From positions 372,001-436,000 of the forward strand of contig MU385867.1 of the NCBI GenBank assembly GCA_022497145.1: a DNA stretch of 64,000 nucleotides, read 5' to 3'. Both the position numbers and the translations under genes were made by a program. Positions 47,764-58,494 of this stretch are shown in pieces. The notes below the pieces were generated by a model. That model saw nothing but the letters and a program-made list of their open reading frames with translations, had not been told where the DNA came from and did not search any database. The first letter of the stretch is position 1, and each line of letters opens with the position of its first letter. Source of the stretch: Rostrohypoxylon terebratum. Taxonomy: Eukaryota; Ascomycota; Sordariomycetes; Xylariales; Hypoxylaceae.

Positions 47764-48768
47764 TTAACTTTGGACTTTTGTCCTTTTCCACTCTTCTAGC
47801 ACACTGAGAACCTCATCGCATTTACCCTCTTTAGCATATGCTATAGCGTCGAATCTGCCATCAGGGCTCCTGGAAGTTGGATCAGCCCCTTTCTTGAGCA
47901 ACCATCTTACCACAGGGGCTCCTTTCCGGCAACGCGCCGCATAGCATATTGGTGTACCCCGGTAGCTATCTGTTGCATCATCTTGGGGTATTTCATCAGC
48001 ATCCATGCCGTTGATATCCAGATGGCGTTCATCCACAAGATAGTGCAGCATCTCAACCCTCATATTCTTCGCCTTTTCACCAGGGTCCTGTGCGGGGACC
48101 TCGCAGTCGGGATTTGCGCCTATGTCGGCGGCTATTTCCACAGCCTCGTGCAAGATACGCCGACTAAACCTCGCACCCTTCCCCTCGAGAAACTTGAACA
48201 TGGGAACCGAGCCTAAAGCTGCGCAAGTCTCGAGCAAGGGCGGTGGCCGCGTTCTCCTGTTATCGCCGTCGGTGTCGGATTGCTGGATCTCAACCGCCGC
48301 CCCTTTTTCCTCGACGAGCCATCGCACCAGATCCCCCTTGCCGTACCGCTCTCGGACGAAGTAGTCAATCAGGCGATTGCCTTTGGAAGCACCGCCATCT
48401 TGCCTGTTGACATCCCATCCGCGCGCGATGAGCGCCTCGATGAGAGGCCGCGACGCCCATTGGGAGATGGAGTTGGGAGTTACCAGCGAAACGGGCACCC
48501 CTTCATGGTCTAGCATGTAGGTAAGCAAGGTTATGGAGTGGTGGCTGAGGACGATGTGGAACACCTCCTCGCGAAACTGGACGTAGTCGGTGTCAGATTC
48601 ATGGAAAAATTTTCGGGCCAGAGCCAGCGATTTTTTCAGTTCGGGGATAGAGTCATTTTCAACTGCGGCTATGCTGAGTGTATAGCCGTTATATTCTGGG
48701 GTCCAGGTGAGAGAGGATGATTCTTCGGCTGTGCCCGCAGGTTGAACGTCTTGTATATGATCGTCCAT
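47764..48768 (-). CDS. Ankyrin-repeat protein
   Basis: Single exon, 334 residues, soluble. Ankyrin-like helices are recognisable though irregular: FHIVLSHHSITLLTYMLDHE, RPLIEALIARGWDVNRQDGG, LLETCAALGSVPMFKFLEGKG, and most clearly TPICYAARCRKGAPVVRWLLKKGADPTSRSPDGR and AIAYAKEGKCDEVLSVLEE near the C-terminus. The Asp-rich middle (QQSDTDGDNRRTRPPP) lies in a loop. Such stand-alone ankyrin proteins are common and fast-evolving in filamentous fungi; partner and function are unknown. The start is the first Met (MDDHIQDV) and is followed upstream by an octamer repeat. Confidence 0.8.
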   Translation of the reverse strand: MDDHIQDVQPAGTAEESSSLTWTPEYNGYTLSIAAVENDSIPELKKSLALARKFFHESDTDYVQFREEVFHIVLSHHSITLLTYMLDHEGVPVSLVTPNSISQWASRPLIEALIARGWDVNRQDGGASKGNRLIDYFVRERYGKGDLVRWLVEEKGAAVEIQQSDTDGDNRRTRPPPLLETCAALGSVPMFKFLEGKGARFSRRILHEAVEIAADIGANPDCEVPAQDPGEKAKNMRVEMLHYLVDERHLDINGMDADEIPQDDATDSYRGTPICYAARCRKGAPVVRWLLKKGADPTSRSPDGRFDAIAYAKEGKCDEVLSVLEEWKRTKVQS

Positions 48769-48770
48769 GG

Positions 48771-48816
48771 TGTTTGAGTGTTTAAGTGCTTGAGTGTTTG
48801 AGTGTTTGAGTGTTTG
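48771..48816. repeat. TTTGAGTG octamer tandem repeat
   Basis: About five to six copies of TTTGAGTG or one-base variants (TTTAAGTG, CTTGAGTG) run head to tail immediately upstream of the ankyrin gene's start codon. They would lie in its 5' leader or core promoter. Confidence 0.75.
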
Positions 48817-49168
48817 GTATCACTCTGCTGGTAGACAGCCTACTAATGTGATATATATATTGTAGGTACTTAGGTTAGGTCCTACCTAGGTCCTAGGTAG
48901 ATAGCGAGTCGTGGATGGTGCGAGACTCATAAAGACAAAGGGGTACCTGCTCGGACTGTCGGACTGTCGGACTGCAGGCAGCGTGACGTCATAAGAAAGC
49001 CGTTGGTTAACCGTTACGCAGCCCTGGAGCATACCTAGTACACATTAGTCAGCTAGTGTTATGCATCAGGAGATTTAGGTGTTTTACACTGAAGGCTCAG
49101 CTGACGGTCCGCGCTAAATTGACCAATCTCAGTTGCCACTTGCCACTCAGACTTCCAACAGTAGTATT

Positions 49169-49217
49169 CGCTTCCTTCCAACAGACGCCTTCCAACAAAC
49201 GCCTTCCAACAAACGCT
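49169..49217. repeat. CGCCTTCCAACAAA tandem repeat
   Basis: Three to four 14-bp units, the last two near identical (CGCCTTCCAACAAA), the earlier ones degenerate (CGCTTCCTTCCAACAGA). Non-coding on inspection. Confidence 0.7.
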
Positions 49218-50093
49218 ACCACCTTGTCTGGCAGTCTGGATACACACTCAGGTACGTAAGGCTGCCGGGCTGCTGTTCAGGCTATTGATCATTAACTATC
49301 ATGATCATGTTCAGGTATTGTTGCATTGTTGCGAAAAACGTTCAGCAAATTTGGCATATCAAAATCAAAATTCCCATTAGAACGCCGTCTTTAGAAGGAA
49401 CTATTAGCCGCCCTGCCGCCCCGGTCCTCCGGAGGAAACGTTCGGAAATGGGATCGGAAGCCGCTCGGGACCGCTGATGAGTCTGTGCCTCACAATGGCT
49501 GTTTCGAGTATAAAAGGAGGTGGGGGCGGCTGCACTGCAACTGTAGTCCTAGGACCTAGGACCTAGGTAAACTTCAGCTGTTCCTCGGCTAGGATCTACA
49601 CGTCATCTCAACCTGCTTTTATGAATTCGCGTACAGCCGTGCTACAGTTATCTTGGATGCTGTTAGGGAATGTCTAGTAGCTGAGCGATGCGAACCTGTT
49701 CTCAGCCGCAAGACACTTGGCCGATCATATGGCCGATCATATGCACATGATCGCGACTAGGCGTCTTTCACCCCCTTTAATTTCCAATTGACTAGGTACC
49801 TTTTTGAGAACCGTAGCTACCGTTGCAGTAAACATCAAGAAGTGCACTTCTAGACAATAATATAACTAACAACATAGTGAAAGCAACAATTGAGAAGATA
49901 AGATTAGATTTAATCCTTAAGGAAAACATCACTCCTGGAGGCTACGGCACCATATGTGTGATTAAGTCATGAGTATAAAGTTGCCCGAGAACTCAGCTAT
50001 AGTTGGCATATAATCCCTACCTAGATAGCTTTCCCGAATCCAAACTTTTTATCTATTATTCTTATTTCTTCCTCAACCGTTTGCTCTAAAACG

Positions 50094-52868
50094 ATGAATT
50101 GGAAAGATATGGTGCTGCTGTTGGTGCCTTGTACGGTGCAAGCATCAGTGCATAGGAACCCAGTGCCTCATGGAAATTTAAAACTAACGTATCATGGTTG
50201 GAACACCAGTGTCGCCGTAGCGGTCAGTTTTCCTTGATTGCATAGGTAGCCTAAAATATCTTCTATTCTGACAAACGACTACCTCGAGAACAGCCATCTG
50301 GAACTTTGGCCACCCCAATATCATCATCCTCTAGTCTGTTGTCGTGTACGAGTCTATCGTCATCCACAACTTCATCTTCTCAAAGCCTCAGAAGTTCCTC
50401 CAACTCCTCGGCAATCTTATCAACCCCATCATCTTCAACGTCTTCACTATCGACTACCCCTTCATCATCCGGATCGATCTCATCTTCTGAAAGCCATTCA
50501 TCCTCGATCATTGTTTCATCAACAACTACTTCATCATCGCAGACTGGTTCATCTTCCTCAAGTACCACATCTAATGGTTAGCACATGTTCTTTAGCTCCA
50601 TGAATATTCAATTATATCTACTTACCTATCTATCTCTGTGTTGCTGCATAGGCGAATCAGCGAGCCAAACTAGTATATCATCGTCCACCTCAGAAGACTT
50701 CTCGCTTACGGCAGTCACAAGCTTCCCGGCTTACTCTGCACCAACCACAACTATCACTGGAGCTGCCGAAACATCGAGTGTCGTTGCCATCGCTCCGCTA
50801 TTCACAGCTGTGTGGAAAAATAGAGGAAATCTCTTAGATTCTCAAACCAAGGACCAGTATATTGATGATGTGACCAACATCAAGAACCAGGTATGGAGAA
50901 AAAGGGGGGTGGTATCCGAGGGCGCTGCTGAATCTTATAATATATTCCTCCTTAACTGACAATGTTCAACAGGTTAATACTCTCTATAATAACTTGCCGG
51001 ACAAATCGGATCCTCTGACTGAATGTTCCAGCACAAGTGGGAGTGGAAGTCTAATCTCTGGCATAAAGAATTTGTTGACTACTCCTGCCAAGCTCATCAG
51101 CTGTGCTGCCAAGGTTGTCGGTAACCTGGCTAATGCAGTCAATGCAGTCGACCCGGTCATACCTACCGTTGAGGCCTTGACGGATACTCTACAAGATATA
51201 GGGAACGAGCTGGAAAAGAGCCAAGACGACGATCCAACTAGTAGCGACGAGTCAACTCGCACCGACACGTCTACCGCCGACTCCATAACATCATCGACAT
51301 CGACATCGACATCGAGCGGATGCTCTATCACCACGGAGGTGTCATCCTGCTCCGAGACTGTAACGCTCTTGACATCATGGTACACCGACAGCACGACTAC
51401 TACTTCAGATGTGAAGACTATCACTACCATGAAGTGTGCGACGATCTCAGGGTGCTCAGCTCGGGCGACCACCGCAACGATTACAGTCTCTACATCGACG
51501 ACTTCTTCGGGCACGGGCTGGATATGTGACTCGACGTGCGCTGCGGGAGGGTGTGCGATTAATAGGAGGACTCCCCAGCCAACTGCTGCTTCTGATTCAG
51601 GACTAGATACCAACAGCCTTGAGAAACGCAACTTGTTTCCTGCCAGCATGATTGGGGATATTGACTCCTACATCATTAAGGCGATAAAACATCCAATTGC
51701 AGAAGAACTAGATTGGAGTAAGGGAATAGCTGTTTCCAAGTACTATCAGTTCTTGAACAAGGGGCTTGTGAAGTACGTTAGCGGCGTAACTGGGTAAGTG
51801 TGCTCTCAACTTTCCTACATGGGTACCCAGCTTGAGTCTCTGGAAGCTTGGCGTTCTGATACCCCATCTCGCTCCTATCATACAACTACGGGCTAACGCG
51901 AAATTTCCCTAAGATGCACCTCGATTGTGATAATATCCGAGAAGGGTGCATGGGTGTCGCACTTTATGGAGACTGGCCTCATGGATGATGAAGGACGACA
52001 GGGAGAGAGGGACAGGCTAGATAACTCCGTTAAAAACGGTGACAGTAAATATGTCAAGCCCTCGGATCTAGCCGGAGATGGAGGCGATCTCAACAAAGAC
52101 TCCCAGAACGTAAATATTTACGTTTCGGGCCCGTGTACTACCACAGAAGACGCCAGTGGAAACGTGATCTGCAGTGGAGCAGATAACGCGCCGACTTGGG
52201 AATATGACAGGATCGACACTCTGTTAAATACATTATTTGGTCCCGGGACGCCGTTTGAAGGAGTCGCCATAACCAAGAGAGGTTATATCAAGCCAGCTAA
52301 TGGTGAAGAGGTAGATGCACTAGCAGGAACTTCCGCGAGAGGCAAAGGTCCGTTCTAGTTCGAGCACTTCTTTGATGGCGATTTGTATGCTATTTCTGGA
52401 TGGCCAGCTGACTGTAATTTGGTAGTTGTCGTACAATACGACCCCAACCAGCGCGACGACTCCTTCAAGGTCTACAATCCAAGGCACGCAACATATCGCG
52501 TGTGGCTGGAGTCCTCTCCGTATCAACGGGATTGGGTTGCCAGCAGTTGCCAGGACGGAAATGCACCGAACCAGAAACGGGATGGATCGTGCCCTAATAG
52601 TTCAGGGGGCGGTAGCGTAACCGAATCGTCTCGGCCGGTATCTTCTTCCCAGACTGCCACCAACCCGACGACGATTCTATCCGGAACAGCACCAGCTTCC
52701 TCTACCTTGATTCCTAAGGTAACACTGTCTGCAGTTCCGACGTTTCAAACGATGACTTCATCTTTACATACCATAACGTCGGCTATTTTGACGTCTTCCA
52801 CAGCCGACAATTCACCGTTCGAGACGGTCGTGACATTTTCGTCACTTACTGTAACTTTGATATCGTAA
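50094..52868 (+). CDS. Secreted Ser/Thr-rich protein broken by an in-frame TAG
   Basis: Five exons (50094-50222, 50294-50576, 50652-50890, 50973-51793, 51914 onward) keep phase throughout. The N-terminus MNWKDMVLLLVPCTVQAS is a signal peptide. Two mucin-like Ser/Thr blocks follow (50294-50576 and about 51240-51540). A folded-looking region contains SYIIKAIKHPIAEELDWSKG, then GCTSIVIISEKGAWVSHFME. A Lys-Arg site (SLEKRNLFPA) suggests Kex2 cutting. At 52356-52358 the frame meets TAG after KGPF (638 residues). It continues for 169 codons without a frameshift (FEHFFDGDLYAISGWPADCN, YNPRHATYRVWLE) into a third Ser/Thr-rich tail ending at 52868. The downstream part reads as a continuation of the same domain, so this is a nonsense allele, readthrough gene or sequence error. 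I know no named family for the domain. Confidence 0.72.
52356..52358 (+). other. In-frame TAG within the Ser/Thr-rich gene
   Basis: The codons read GGT CCG TTC TAG TTC GAG CAC. The frame before and after is the same, and both sides look coding. A single C-to-T change from CAG would create it. No usable GT-AG intron around it is apparent. Confidence 0.75.
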
Positions 52869-53235
52869 TTATGGACGCTTATTTGAATCTTAGGCATATT
52901 GGTATTTTCTTTTCAAGAAAACCTGAAGCAACGGTTATATGGTTGTATTTTTATTGGGTTGTGAGGATGTGAAGATAAAAGTTGTATCTTCTAAGATGTA
53001 AACTTTCAATTGAAAACGAGAGAATCCCCTTTTGGAATCTCAATTACGTAACCATATGCGACACAATATTCCTCGGAGCTAGGGCATTTTACGTCATCTT
53101 GAATTACGTCATATTTCAGCTGAGCTAACTGCTGAGTCAGCATTTAAGCTTTACCTAAGCTCCGCGAATTGATTTTATTTTTCCAGAAAAAAAAAGAAAG
53201 ATTGTAGATCACATCTCTTGCTTCTTAGCAGCGTC
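52869..53235. other. Intergenic spacer before BCS1
   Basis: 367 bp, AT-rich, with an A run just upstream of the BCS1 start. An ACGTCAT string occurs twice, near 53091 and 53106. No gene seen. Confidence 0.4.
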
Positions 53236-54591
53236 ATGTCCGAATCTGCGGGAACGCAGTCGGTCGTCAACCTCAATGCACTGCTCGACAATCCTGTTTT
53301 TGCCGGGGGCTTCGGCCTTGCCTCTCTTGGGGCTATACTGGCTTTTGCTCGTCGCGGCGTAATCTCCGCTGGTGGAATGATTCGACGCCGTATGCTCGTC
53401 AATGTCGAGATTAGCAGACAAGACCCCTCATATCCCTGGATCCTAGCCTGGTTGTCGCAACCGCGCAAGCAAACGTCCTTTATAGCCAAAAGACTTACGC
53501 GCATCAACAAGCTGTCTGTTACTACCACCACAAGTTCAACCCCAAATGGCCCCACGAGAGCGAGTTTCTTCCTACAACCTGGATATGGCCGACATATCGT
53601 GAAATACAAGCATGCATATATCGCTGTGAATAGGGAAAAGCAGGCAACCGCAAGGACAAATACGGGCGAACCTCATGAGACAGTAGAACTCACTACTCTA
53701 TACGCGCATCGACATATCTTCGAGGACGTCTTTACTGAGGCTCGAGCTCTAGCGCTTCAGGCTAATGAGGGAAAGACTGTGGTATACTCTGTACGGAATT
53801 TCGATTGGGTCCCATTAGGTGAGCCTCGAAGAAAACGACCGTTAGGCAGCGTGATTTTGGATCGGGGAGTTAAGGAAGACATTGTAAATGATGCGAAAGA
53901 TTTCCTTGCGCGACGGCAGTGGTATGTCGATCGTGGAATCCCGTATCGTAGAGGCTATCTCCTGTACGGCCCCCCGGGCAGTGGTAAGAGTTCGTTCATC
54001 CAAGCTCTGGCGGGTGAACTGGACTTCAGCGTCGCCATGGTTAACCTGAGCGAAATCGGAGTAACGGATGACAAACTTGCTTTTCTTCTTACTAAACTCC
54101 CTGAGCGGACTATTCTCTTATTGGAAGATGCCGACTCTGCATTTATCAACCGGCGAAAACGCGATACAGATGGATATAGCGGTGGGACGGTCACGTTCTC
54201 AGGGTTGCTGAATGCCCTGGACGGATTGTCTGCTGGAGAAGAGCGGATCGCATTCCTCACCACGAATCACGTCGAACTTCTAGATCCTGCTCTCATCCGA
54301 CCAGGCCGAGTTGACATGATGGTCCGCATAGGAGAAGCCACCAAGTTCCAAGCTGCCCAGATGTGGGATAGGTTTTACGGTGATGTAGACGTTGATGGTA
54401 GTCACAGGGAGAGATTTTTGAAGAGGCTTGACGAACTTGGGCTCTTCCGCGAGGCAAAAGAAGGAGAGTCTACTCCCCGTACGAGCACTGCTGCAATTCA
54501 AGGCCTCTTCTTGTTCAATAAAAATGACATGGAGGGTGCTATCTCTATGGCCGAACATCTCATTCCACCAACATTGGAAGGGGAGAAGTAG
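53236..54591 (+). CDS. bcs1: BCS1-type AAA ATPase (complex III assembly)
   Basis: Mitochondrial inner-membrane AAA protein that in yeast translocates the Rieske iron-sulfur protein into complex III. Single exon, 451 residues from the ATG at 53236 (MSESAGTQSVVNLN). An earlier in-frame TTG/CTG region is not used. A hydrophobic segment at about 23-40 (AGGFGLASLGAILAFA) is followed by Arg-rich sequence, fitting the single TM and internal targeting signal of BCS1. The BCS1 N-domain follows (MLVNVEISRQDPSYPWILAW, FDWVPLGEPRRKRPL). The AAA module has GIPYRRGYLLYGPPGSGKS (Walker A 245-252), LLLEDAD (294-300), TFSGLLNALDGL and DPALIRPGRVDM with the arginine-finger region. The close match to canonical BCS1 makes this the likely housekeeping copy, though fungi also carry BCS1-like paralogs. 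Confidence 0.88.
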   Translation: MSESAGTQSVVNLNALLDNPVFAGGFGLASLGAILAFARRGVISAGGMIRRRMLVNVEISRQDPSYPWILAWLSQPRKQTSFIAKRLTRINKLSVTTTTSSTPNGPTRASFFLQPGYGRHIVKYKHAYIAVNREKQATARTNTGEPHETVELTTLYAHRHIFEDVFTEARALALQANEGKTVVYSVRNFDWVPLGEPRRKRPLGSVILDRGVKEDIVNDAKDFLARRQWYVDRGIPYRRGYLLYGPPGSGKSSFIQALAGELDFSVAMVNLSEIGVTDDKLAFLLTKLPERTILLLEDADSAFINRRKRDTDGYSGGTVTFSGLLNALDGLSAGEERIAFLTTNHVELLDPALIRPGRVDMMVRIGEATKFQAAQMWDRFYGDVDVDGSHRERFLKRLDELGLFREAKEGESTPRTSTAAIQGLFLFNKNDMEGAISMAEHLIPPTLEGEK

Positions 54592-54959
54592 GTTGCTTAG
54601 CTACCTATATATGAACTGTAACATCTACCTGTGATATATAAGATACCCTGTCTATTGACAAAATTCAAGAAAATCCCATATACGTCACATGCTTCTAATC
54701 TGTAGCATTCTGGATTATTTTCCATGGATTCTTCAAGTAGGGGAAGTTGGCCCCTTGTCTAATATACCTAGTTTAAAGGAATCCAGCCCATGGCGACTCG
54801 CGGGCGCTGCTGTGCACAGCCTTGTCAAGGCTCACACGATGGTGGAATAAGACTGGGGCATGAAGCACTTCGATGGTTGCTTAATTGACGTATTGCGTGT
54901 ATATTCTCGCCTGTAATCCATGATTGTCGATCTTCACGATCTAGTCTCCGAAGTTAGGA
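54592..54959. other. Intergenic spacer between BCS1 and lipocalin-like genes
   Basis: 368 bp, no gene or clear signal seen. Contains the BCS1 3' flank and the next gene's promoter. Confidence 0.35.
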
Positions 54960-55593
54960 ATGGCTGCACCCGAGGCCATTACGATGCACGATTTAAGCGG
55001 CATTTGGGGCTTTGTAGGCGTCATCTTCCTTACACGTATCACCTTTGACTAACCATCAAATGCAGAATAAGTCCCTCTCAGATGACCCAGAGCCATGGTA
55101 CAAACTCCAAGGAATGCCATGGATTTTCCAAAAATTGCTGCCACGCGCAACTGTCACTAACAGAATAACACAAACAACCGATGAAAGTGGATTTACACGG
55201 ATCCAAACCTACTCCAAAATGTCCGGTGGTTTCGAGTTCAACCCAGAACCATACATCCTGGACGGATTGGAACACGCTACACCTGGAGGCATTCAGCGCG
55301 TTCGCGCTGAATGGGTGGACTTTAGGCGTCCTAAGCCGACCAATGTGCGCGGCGAGCCAATCGACTCTTATCTCACTCAGGGGTGGCCCGAAGACTCGAA
55401 CGCCACTACGTGGGACCATGTTTACGTTCACACAAAAAATGATAATGGTGGCTGGATTGTGGAGGATGTTTGGGGCTTCTCTTTGATTGATGGGAAGCGG
55501 TATTTTGTCACGAGGTCATTGATGAGGAAGGGCGAGTATTGTATGAGGATGGCTCTTGTTCGCGAGTGGAAGGGACCGCTCCCGCAACCTTGA
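54960..55593 (+). CDS. Small lipocalin-like protein
   Basis: Two exons (54960-55013, 55066-55593; 52-nt intron with a GACTAACC branch site and TGCAG acceptor) give 193 residues. Exon 1 encodes MAAPEAITMHDLSGIWGF. Across the junction the protein reads SGIWGF-NKSLSDDPEPWYKLQGMPW. This resembles a fungal family of small cytosolic proteins with a lipocalin-like beta-barrel start (SGxW...N...SD). Later strands (ATVTNRITQTTDESGFTRI, WDHVYVHTKNDNGGWIVEDV, KRYFVTRSLM) alternate as in a beta-barrel. There is no signal peptide. The donor GTAGGC is weak, but without this exon the frame starts mid-domain. Ligand and role unknown. Confidence 0.7.
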
Positions 55594-56748
55594 TCCGTCT
55601 CCATAGAAACATTCTGAGAATTTTCTATCCGATGAGAAGTTGCCTTATTTCTCGTTTTGGTGTCTTGATATCTAAGTACTTGGATACATAGTTCAAGGCG
55701 GATTCCTCCATGAGGGGCTCCTGAGACAGCGTCTTGCTTTTTTCAGCAGAAGGGAGTATGCATGCCATTGCATGGAACTGAAGGCCAATAGGACTTTTAG
55801 AGAATAGGTACTCAACATTTCATTCGTGGCGTTACGCCATCCAATGAACAGTGAGCTCTTATGCTTGGTGTTGCACAGTAGGGTCACTGACCCCCACGAT
55901 CGACATCTATGGAGATAGAACTCCGTGAAGGCAAGACATACTTGCGAGTAGTCAGCGTCATCTCTTAATTAATTCAGCGCCTCCAGGTACCTATTCAATC
56001 AAACTACTTAGGTACCTAGGACCTAGGTACCCATCACTTCGGTGTTACCTACCGTAGAATACCTCCTCACTGTTACGATGTCAGCGCCATGGTCGCGGCC
56101 ATTTTTACAAGGGCGAATCTTCGCTTAGTGCCTATACATAAACGAAGATGTGAACTGTAAGTCGAAAACTTGACCTTTGATGTTAAGGGACGGCGCTGAA
56201 GATTATTAAGATCACATGGCAATTGTTGCGACATGCTGGACGTATGTGTTATGTTCACCCCATTTTGTACGTTGTATATTGATACTCTGAATGGCGTCGA
56301 GGACAATTCTCTACTTATCGCAGTCTCTATACCGACGATGAAACCCATATTAAATGCCCCGCGATCGGTGAAGTGAAATCATAAGAGTCACGCTCATTAT
56401 ACTAACACTTTTATATCACGATAGAAAGCCCAAGGAAACACATCTACGGAAGGGCGTAGATATTTCGAACAGCAACTTTGAGAGGGCACGGTATATACAG
56501 GAAATTTTCCTTTGTCTAGCTGAACCTCAAGTGGTGATGCTATGCCAGACTCTGCTAGAGAAAACTTGTTCTTCTGGTGGACTGGATCGTTAAGAATGAA
56601 AAATCTCAGTCTCTCCTGCTTGTGTTCATCCAGCTCATTCACGTCTTCACAATTAGGAACCGATAGGCTCTGGGGTTGTCGTAGACGAGGAGGAGTTGAT
56701 TGAAATATATTCGAGAAGGACTATTAGGTATGTCTCTTCGCATTCTCA
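55594..56748. other. Convergent intergenic region
   Basis: 1.15 kb between the lipocalin-like gene (+) and the phospholipase C gene (-), thus two 3' flanks. A GGTACCTAGGACC-type palindrome lies at 56006-56031. The minus-strand open frames seen here carry no domain. Confidence 0.4.
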
Positions 56749-58494
56749 TCAGATATCAGACACATCGAATTTAACCAGTAAGGAGCACTTGGTCTCTCCC
56801 CCCTTTAAATCTAGCATGCGAATGAAACTCCAGCCTGGAACGGCGTATAGAAGCCTGACTGCGGCAACAGCGAAGACAGGATTCTCCGCGAAGCTCACGT
56901 CATTCTTGATGAGTATACGGAGGAACACAAGCTCGTTATCGTCGTACTCCCACTCTAGTACCTCGTTCCAGATTGGATCCGTCGTAGGCGGGTTTTCCTT
57001 ATGCAGGAAACCTAGCCTATGCTTCCTGTAAGGGCTCGTCTTGCGTTTCGGATGAGCGCTTCCCAACTCATCGGTGTGAACAATTGTGCAGGTGACGTAA
57101 GGCCTAACGTCGTCCTTTTCAACGCCCTCCGGAACGGGAATATCTGTTGCTCCTGCAATATGTAGCAAAAACCTTTTTCTCCTCCCCGTGTTGATGTTCA
57201 TGCTACCACCAGCTCTTAAAGCCGCAGGCTTTAAGACGTAGCCATCAGTACCACTGAAAAGAGCCTCGTTGATTTGCATGCTCGCATTGAAAGTTTGCCA
57301 GTTCATGGCGCAAATATGGGCTCCAATTCCCCAGAAAGGAACCTGCTTCAAATTTTTTGATGTGATCCGCGTACCTTTTGGAAACACACGCATCAGGTGT
57401 CGAGAATTGTGTGCAGCAATCTTCTCATTCGAATGAGGCATATGCGACGCCAGCCCAGTCTCCGATACATTGATGAGGTGATTGTGGGGGCCATCTTTGA
57501 GAGTGCTCTCGAACCAGGAGTTATCCTTTGGCTTCACGGACTGGGCATAAACGCCCAACTCTGCAAGTTCCGGGATGATGGCGCCTGTTGCTGTGGCTTT
57601 CTTTTTAGCCAGATATGCTTCCCGCGCCTGTCTCTCTTCCTCGTCTTCGGGGTTAGTGTCGTTCTCGTCATCACTGATGTCGGCTTCGTCGGGCAAATGG
57701 TATTCGACGATCAAGACTATTTTAGATCCGAGTTCTTCTAACGTTACCGGATCACCGTCGCCCTCTTGTTCACGATGTCCTTTCTCCCTGACGGCCTTGC
57801 TCAATAAACGTTCACCAAAGACTTCCTTCATGATCTCAACAAGTCGTAGCTGTCCGGGCGCACTACAATGGTTCTCTAGCGAAAGCAAGATCGGCGCTGC
57901 CCGATATCCTTGTGCGTTGCTAGACTGCGCGGCTTCCTTATCAACGACATCGCGTATAGTCTCACATACGGCACGGAAGGGGATATGGGAAACTAGAGTA
58001 TATCCATGAGTAACTTTCGGCTCTTGTTTGTTATCATCATTATCCCAGGCGTCGATCTCGACACAGCGGGATCCAGCATTGAGTGCTGTCTCGTAAGCTG
58101 TGGCGGAGGATTTGCCAGTAAGTTGATGACCTAGAAGATAGGTATTGTGGCTGGAGCTAATGAAGTATTCTGGTAGTGGATAAGATCTGTCCGTGATTTC
58201 AGGGGGGACATTAATATGCGACTTGTTCAATAAAGCTTTCAACCCGTTGCCAGGCTCGTCTGACTCCAAGCCAACTTCTTCCGTTGGCAATATGCCTTGT
58301 CTAACGAGGAGCGCCTTCAACGCGTGGCTTACTCTCAATTGGGTTTTCGTAACATCTGTTTGCCGCGCGCCATGACCGCCCCCCGCGATAGTGGTGTTAT
58401 CGATTTCTTGGCCAACGTCTTCGTCATATTCCCAAGGTGAGAGTTTCGACAGAGGGTTAAGCTTAGCGAAACGTGAGACAAGTGACTCGGCCAT
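56749..58494 (-). CDS. Phosphoinositide-specific phospholipase C
   Basis: Cleaves phosphatidylinositol 4,5-bisphosphate to diacylglycerol and inositol trisphosphate at membranes. Single exon, 581 residues. The N-terminal about 105 residues contain at most a reduced EF-hand region. The X box is SSSHNTYLLGHQ with catalytic His116, then CVEIDAWD (Glu146, Asp148, Ca-binding type), THGYTLVSHIPF with second catalytic His163, and ILLSLENHC. A linker with an acidic patch (DISDDENDTNPEDEEE) leads to the Y box: NSRHLMRVFPKGTRITSKN, PFWGIGAHICAMNWQTF and GTDGYVLKP. A C2 domain (about 450-575) ends LVKFDVSDI. Catalytic residues look intact. No PH domain is present, as in other short fungal PLCs. Confidence 0.9.
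   Translation of the reverse strand: MAESLVSRFAKLNPLSKLSPWEYDEDVGQEIDNTTIAGGGHGARQTDVTKTQLRVSHALKALLVRQGILPTEEVGLESDEPGNGLKALLNKSHINVPPEITDRSYPLPEYFISSSHNTYLLGHQLTGKSSATAYETALNAGSRCVEIDAWDNDDNKQEPKVTHGYTLVSHIPFRAVCETIRDVVDKEAAQSSNAQGYRAAPILLSLENHCSAPGQLRLVEIMKEVFGERLLSKAVREKGHREQEGDGDPVTLEELGSKIVLIVEYHLPDEADISDDENDTNPEDEEERQAREAYLAKKKATATGAIIPELAELGVYAQSVKPKDNSWFESTLKDGPHNHLINVSETGLASHMPHSNEKIAAHNSRHLMRVFPKGTRITSKNLKQVPFWGIGAHICAMNWQTFNASMQINEALFSGTDGYVLKPAALRAGGSMNINTGRRKRFLLHIAGATDIPVPEGVEKDDVRPYVTCTIVHTDELGSAHPKRKTSPYRKHRLGFLHKENPPTTDPIWNEVLEWEYDDNELVFLRILIKNDVSFAENPVFAVAAVRLLYAVPGWSFIRMLDLKGGETKCSLLVKFDVSDI

Larger units (their letters stand above)
48769..50093. other. Divergent intergenic region with several short repeats
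   Basis: 1.3 kb between the ankyrin gene (-) and the secreted Ser/Thr-rich gene (+). It holds the TTTGAGTG octamers (48771-48816), CCTAGG palindromes (48861-48902, 49545-49570), GGACTGTC units near 48954-48976 and a CGCCTTCCAACAAA repeat (49169-49217). A TATA-like TATAAAAG lies at 49509-49516 with no gene start close behind it. Confidence 0.5.

Noticed and set aside
48771..48816. CRISPR-like direct repeats
   Set aside because: Contiguous 8-bp units without spacers, in a eukaryotic genome; a simple microsatellite.
50984..51649. 221-codon antisense frame opposite the Ser/Thr-rich gene
   Set aside because: Its Val/Asp-rich composition is the reverse-strand image of Ser/Thr repeats; the plus strand has the splice structure and signal peptide.
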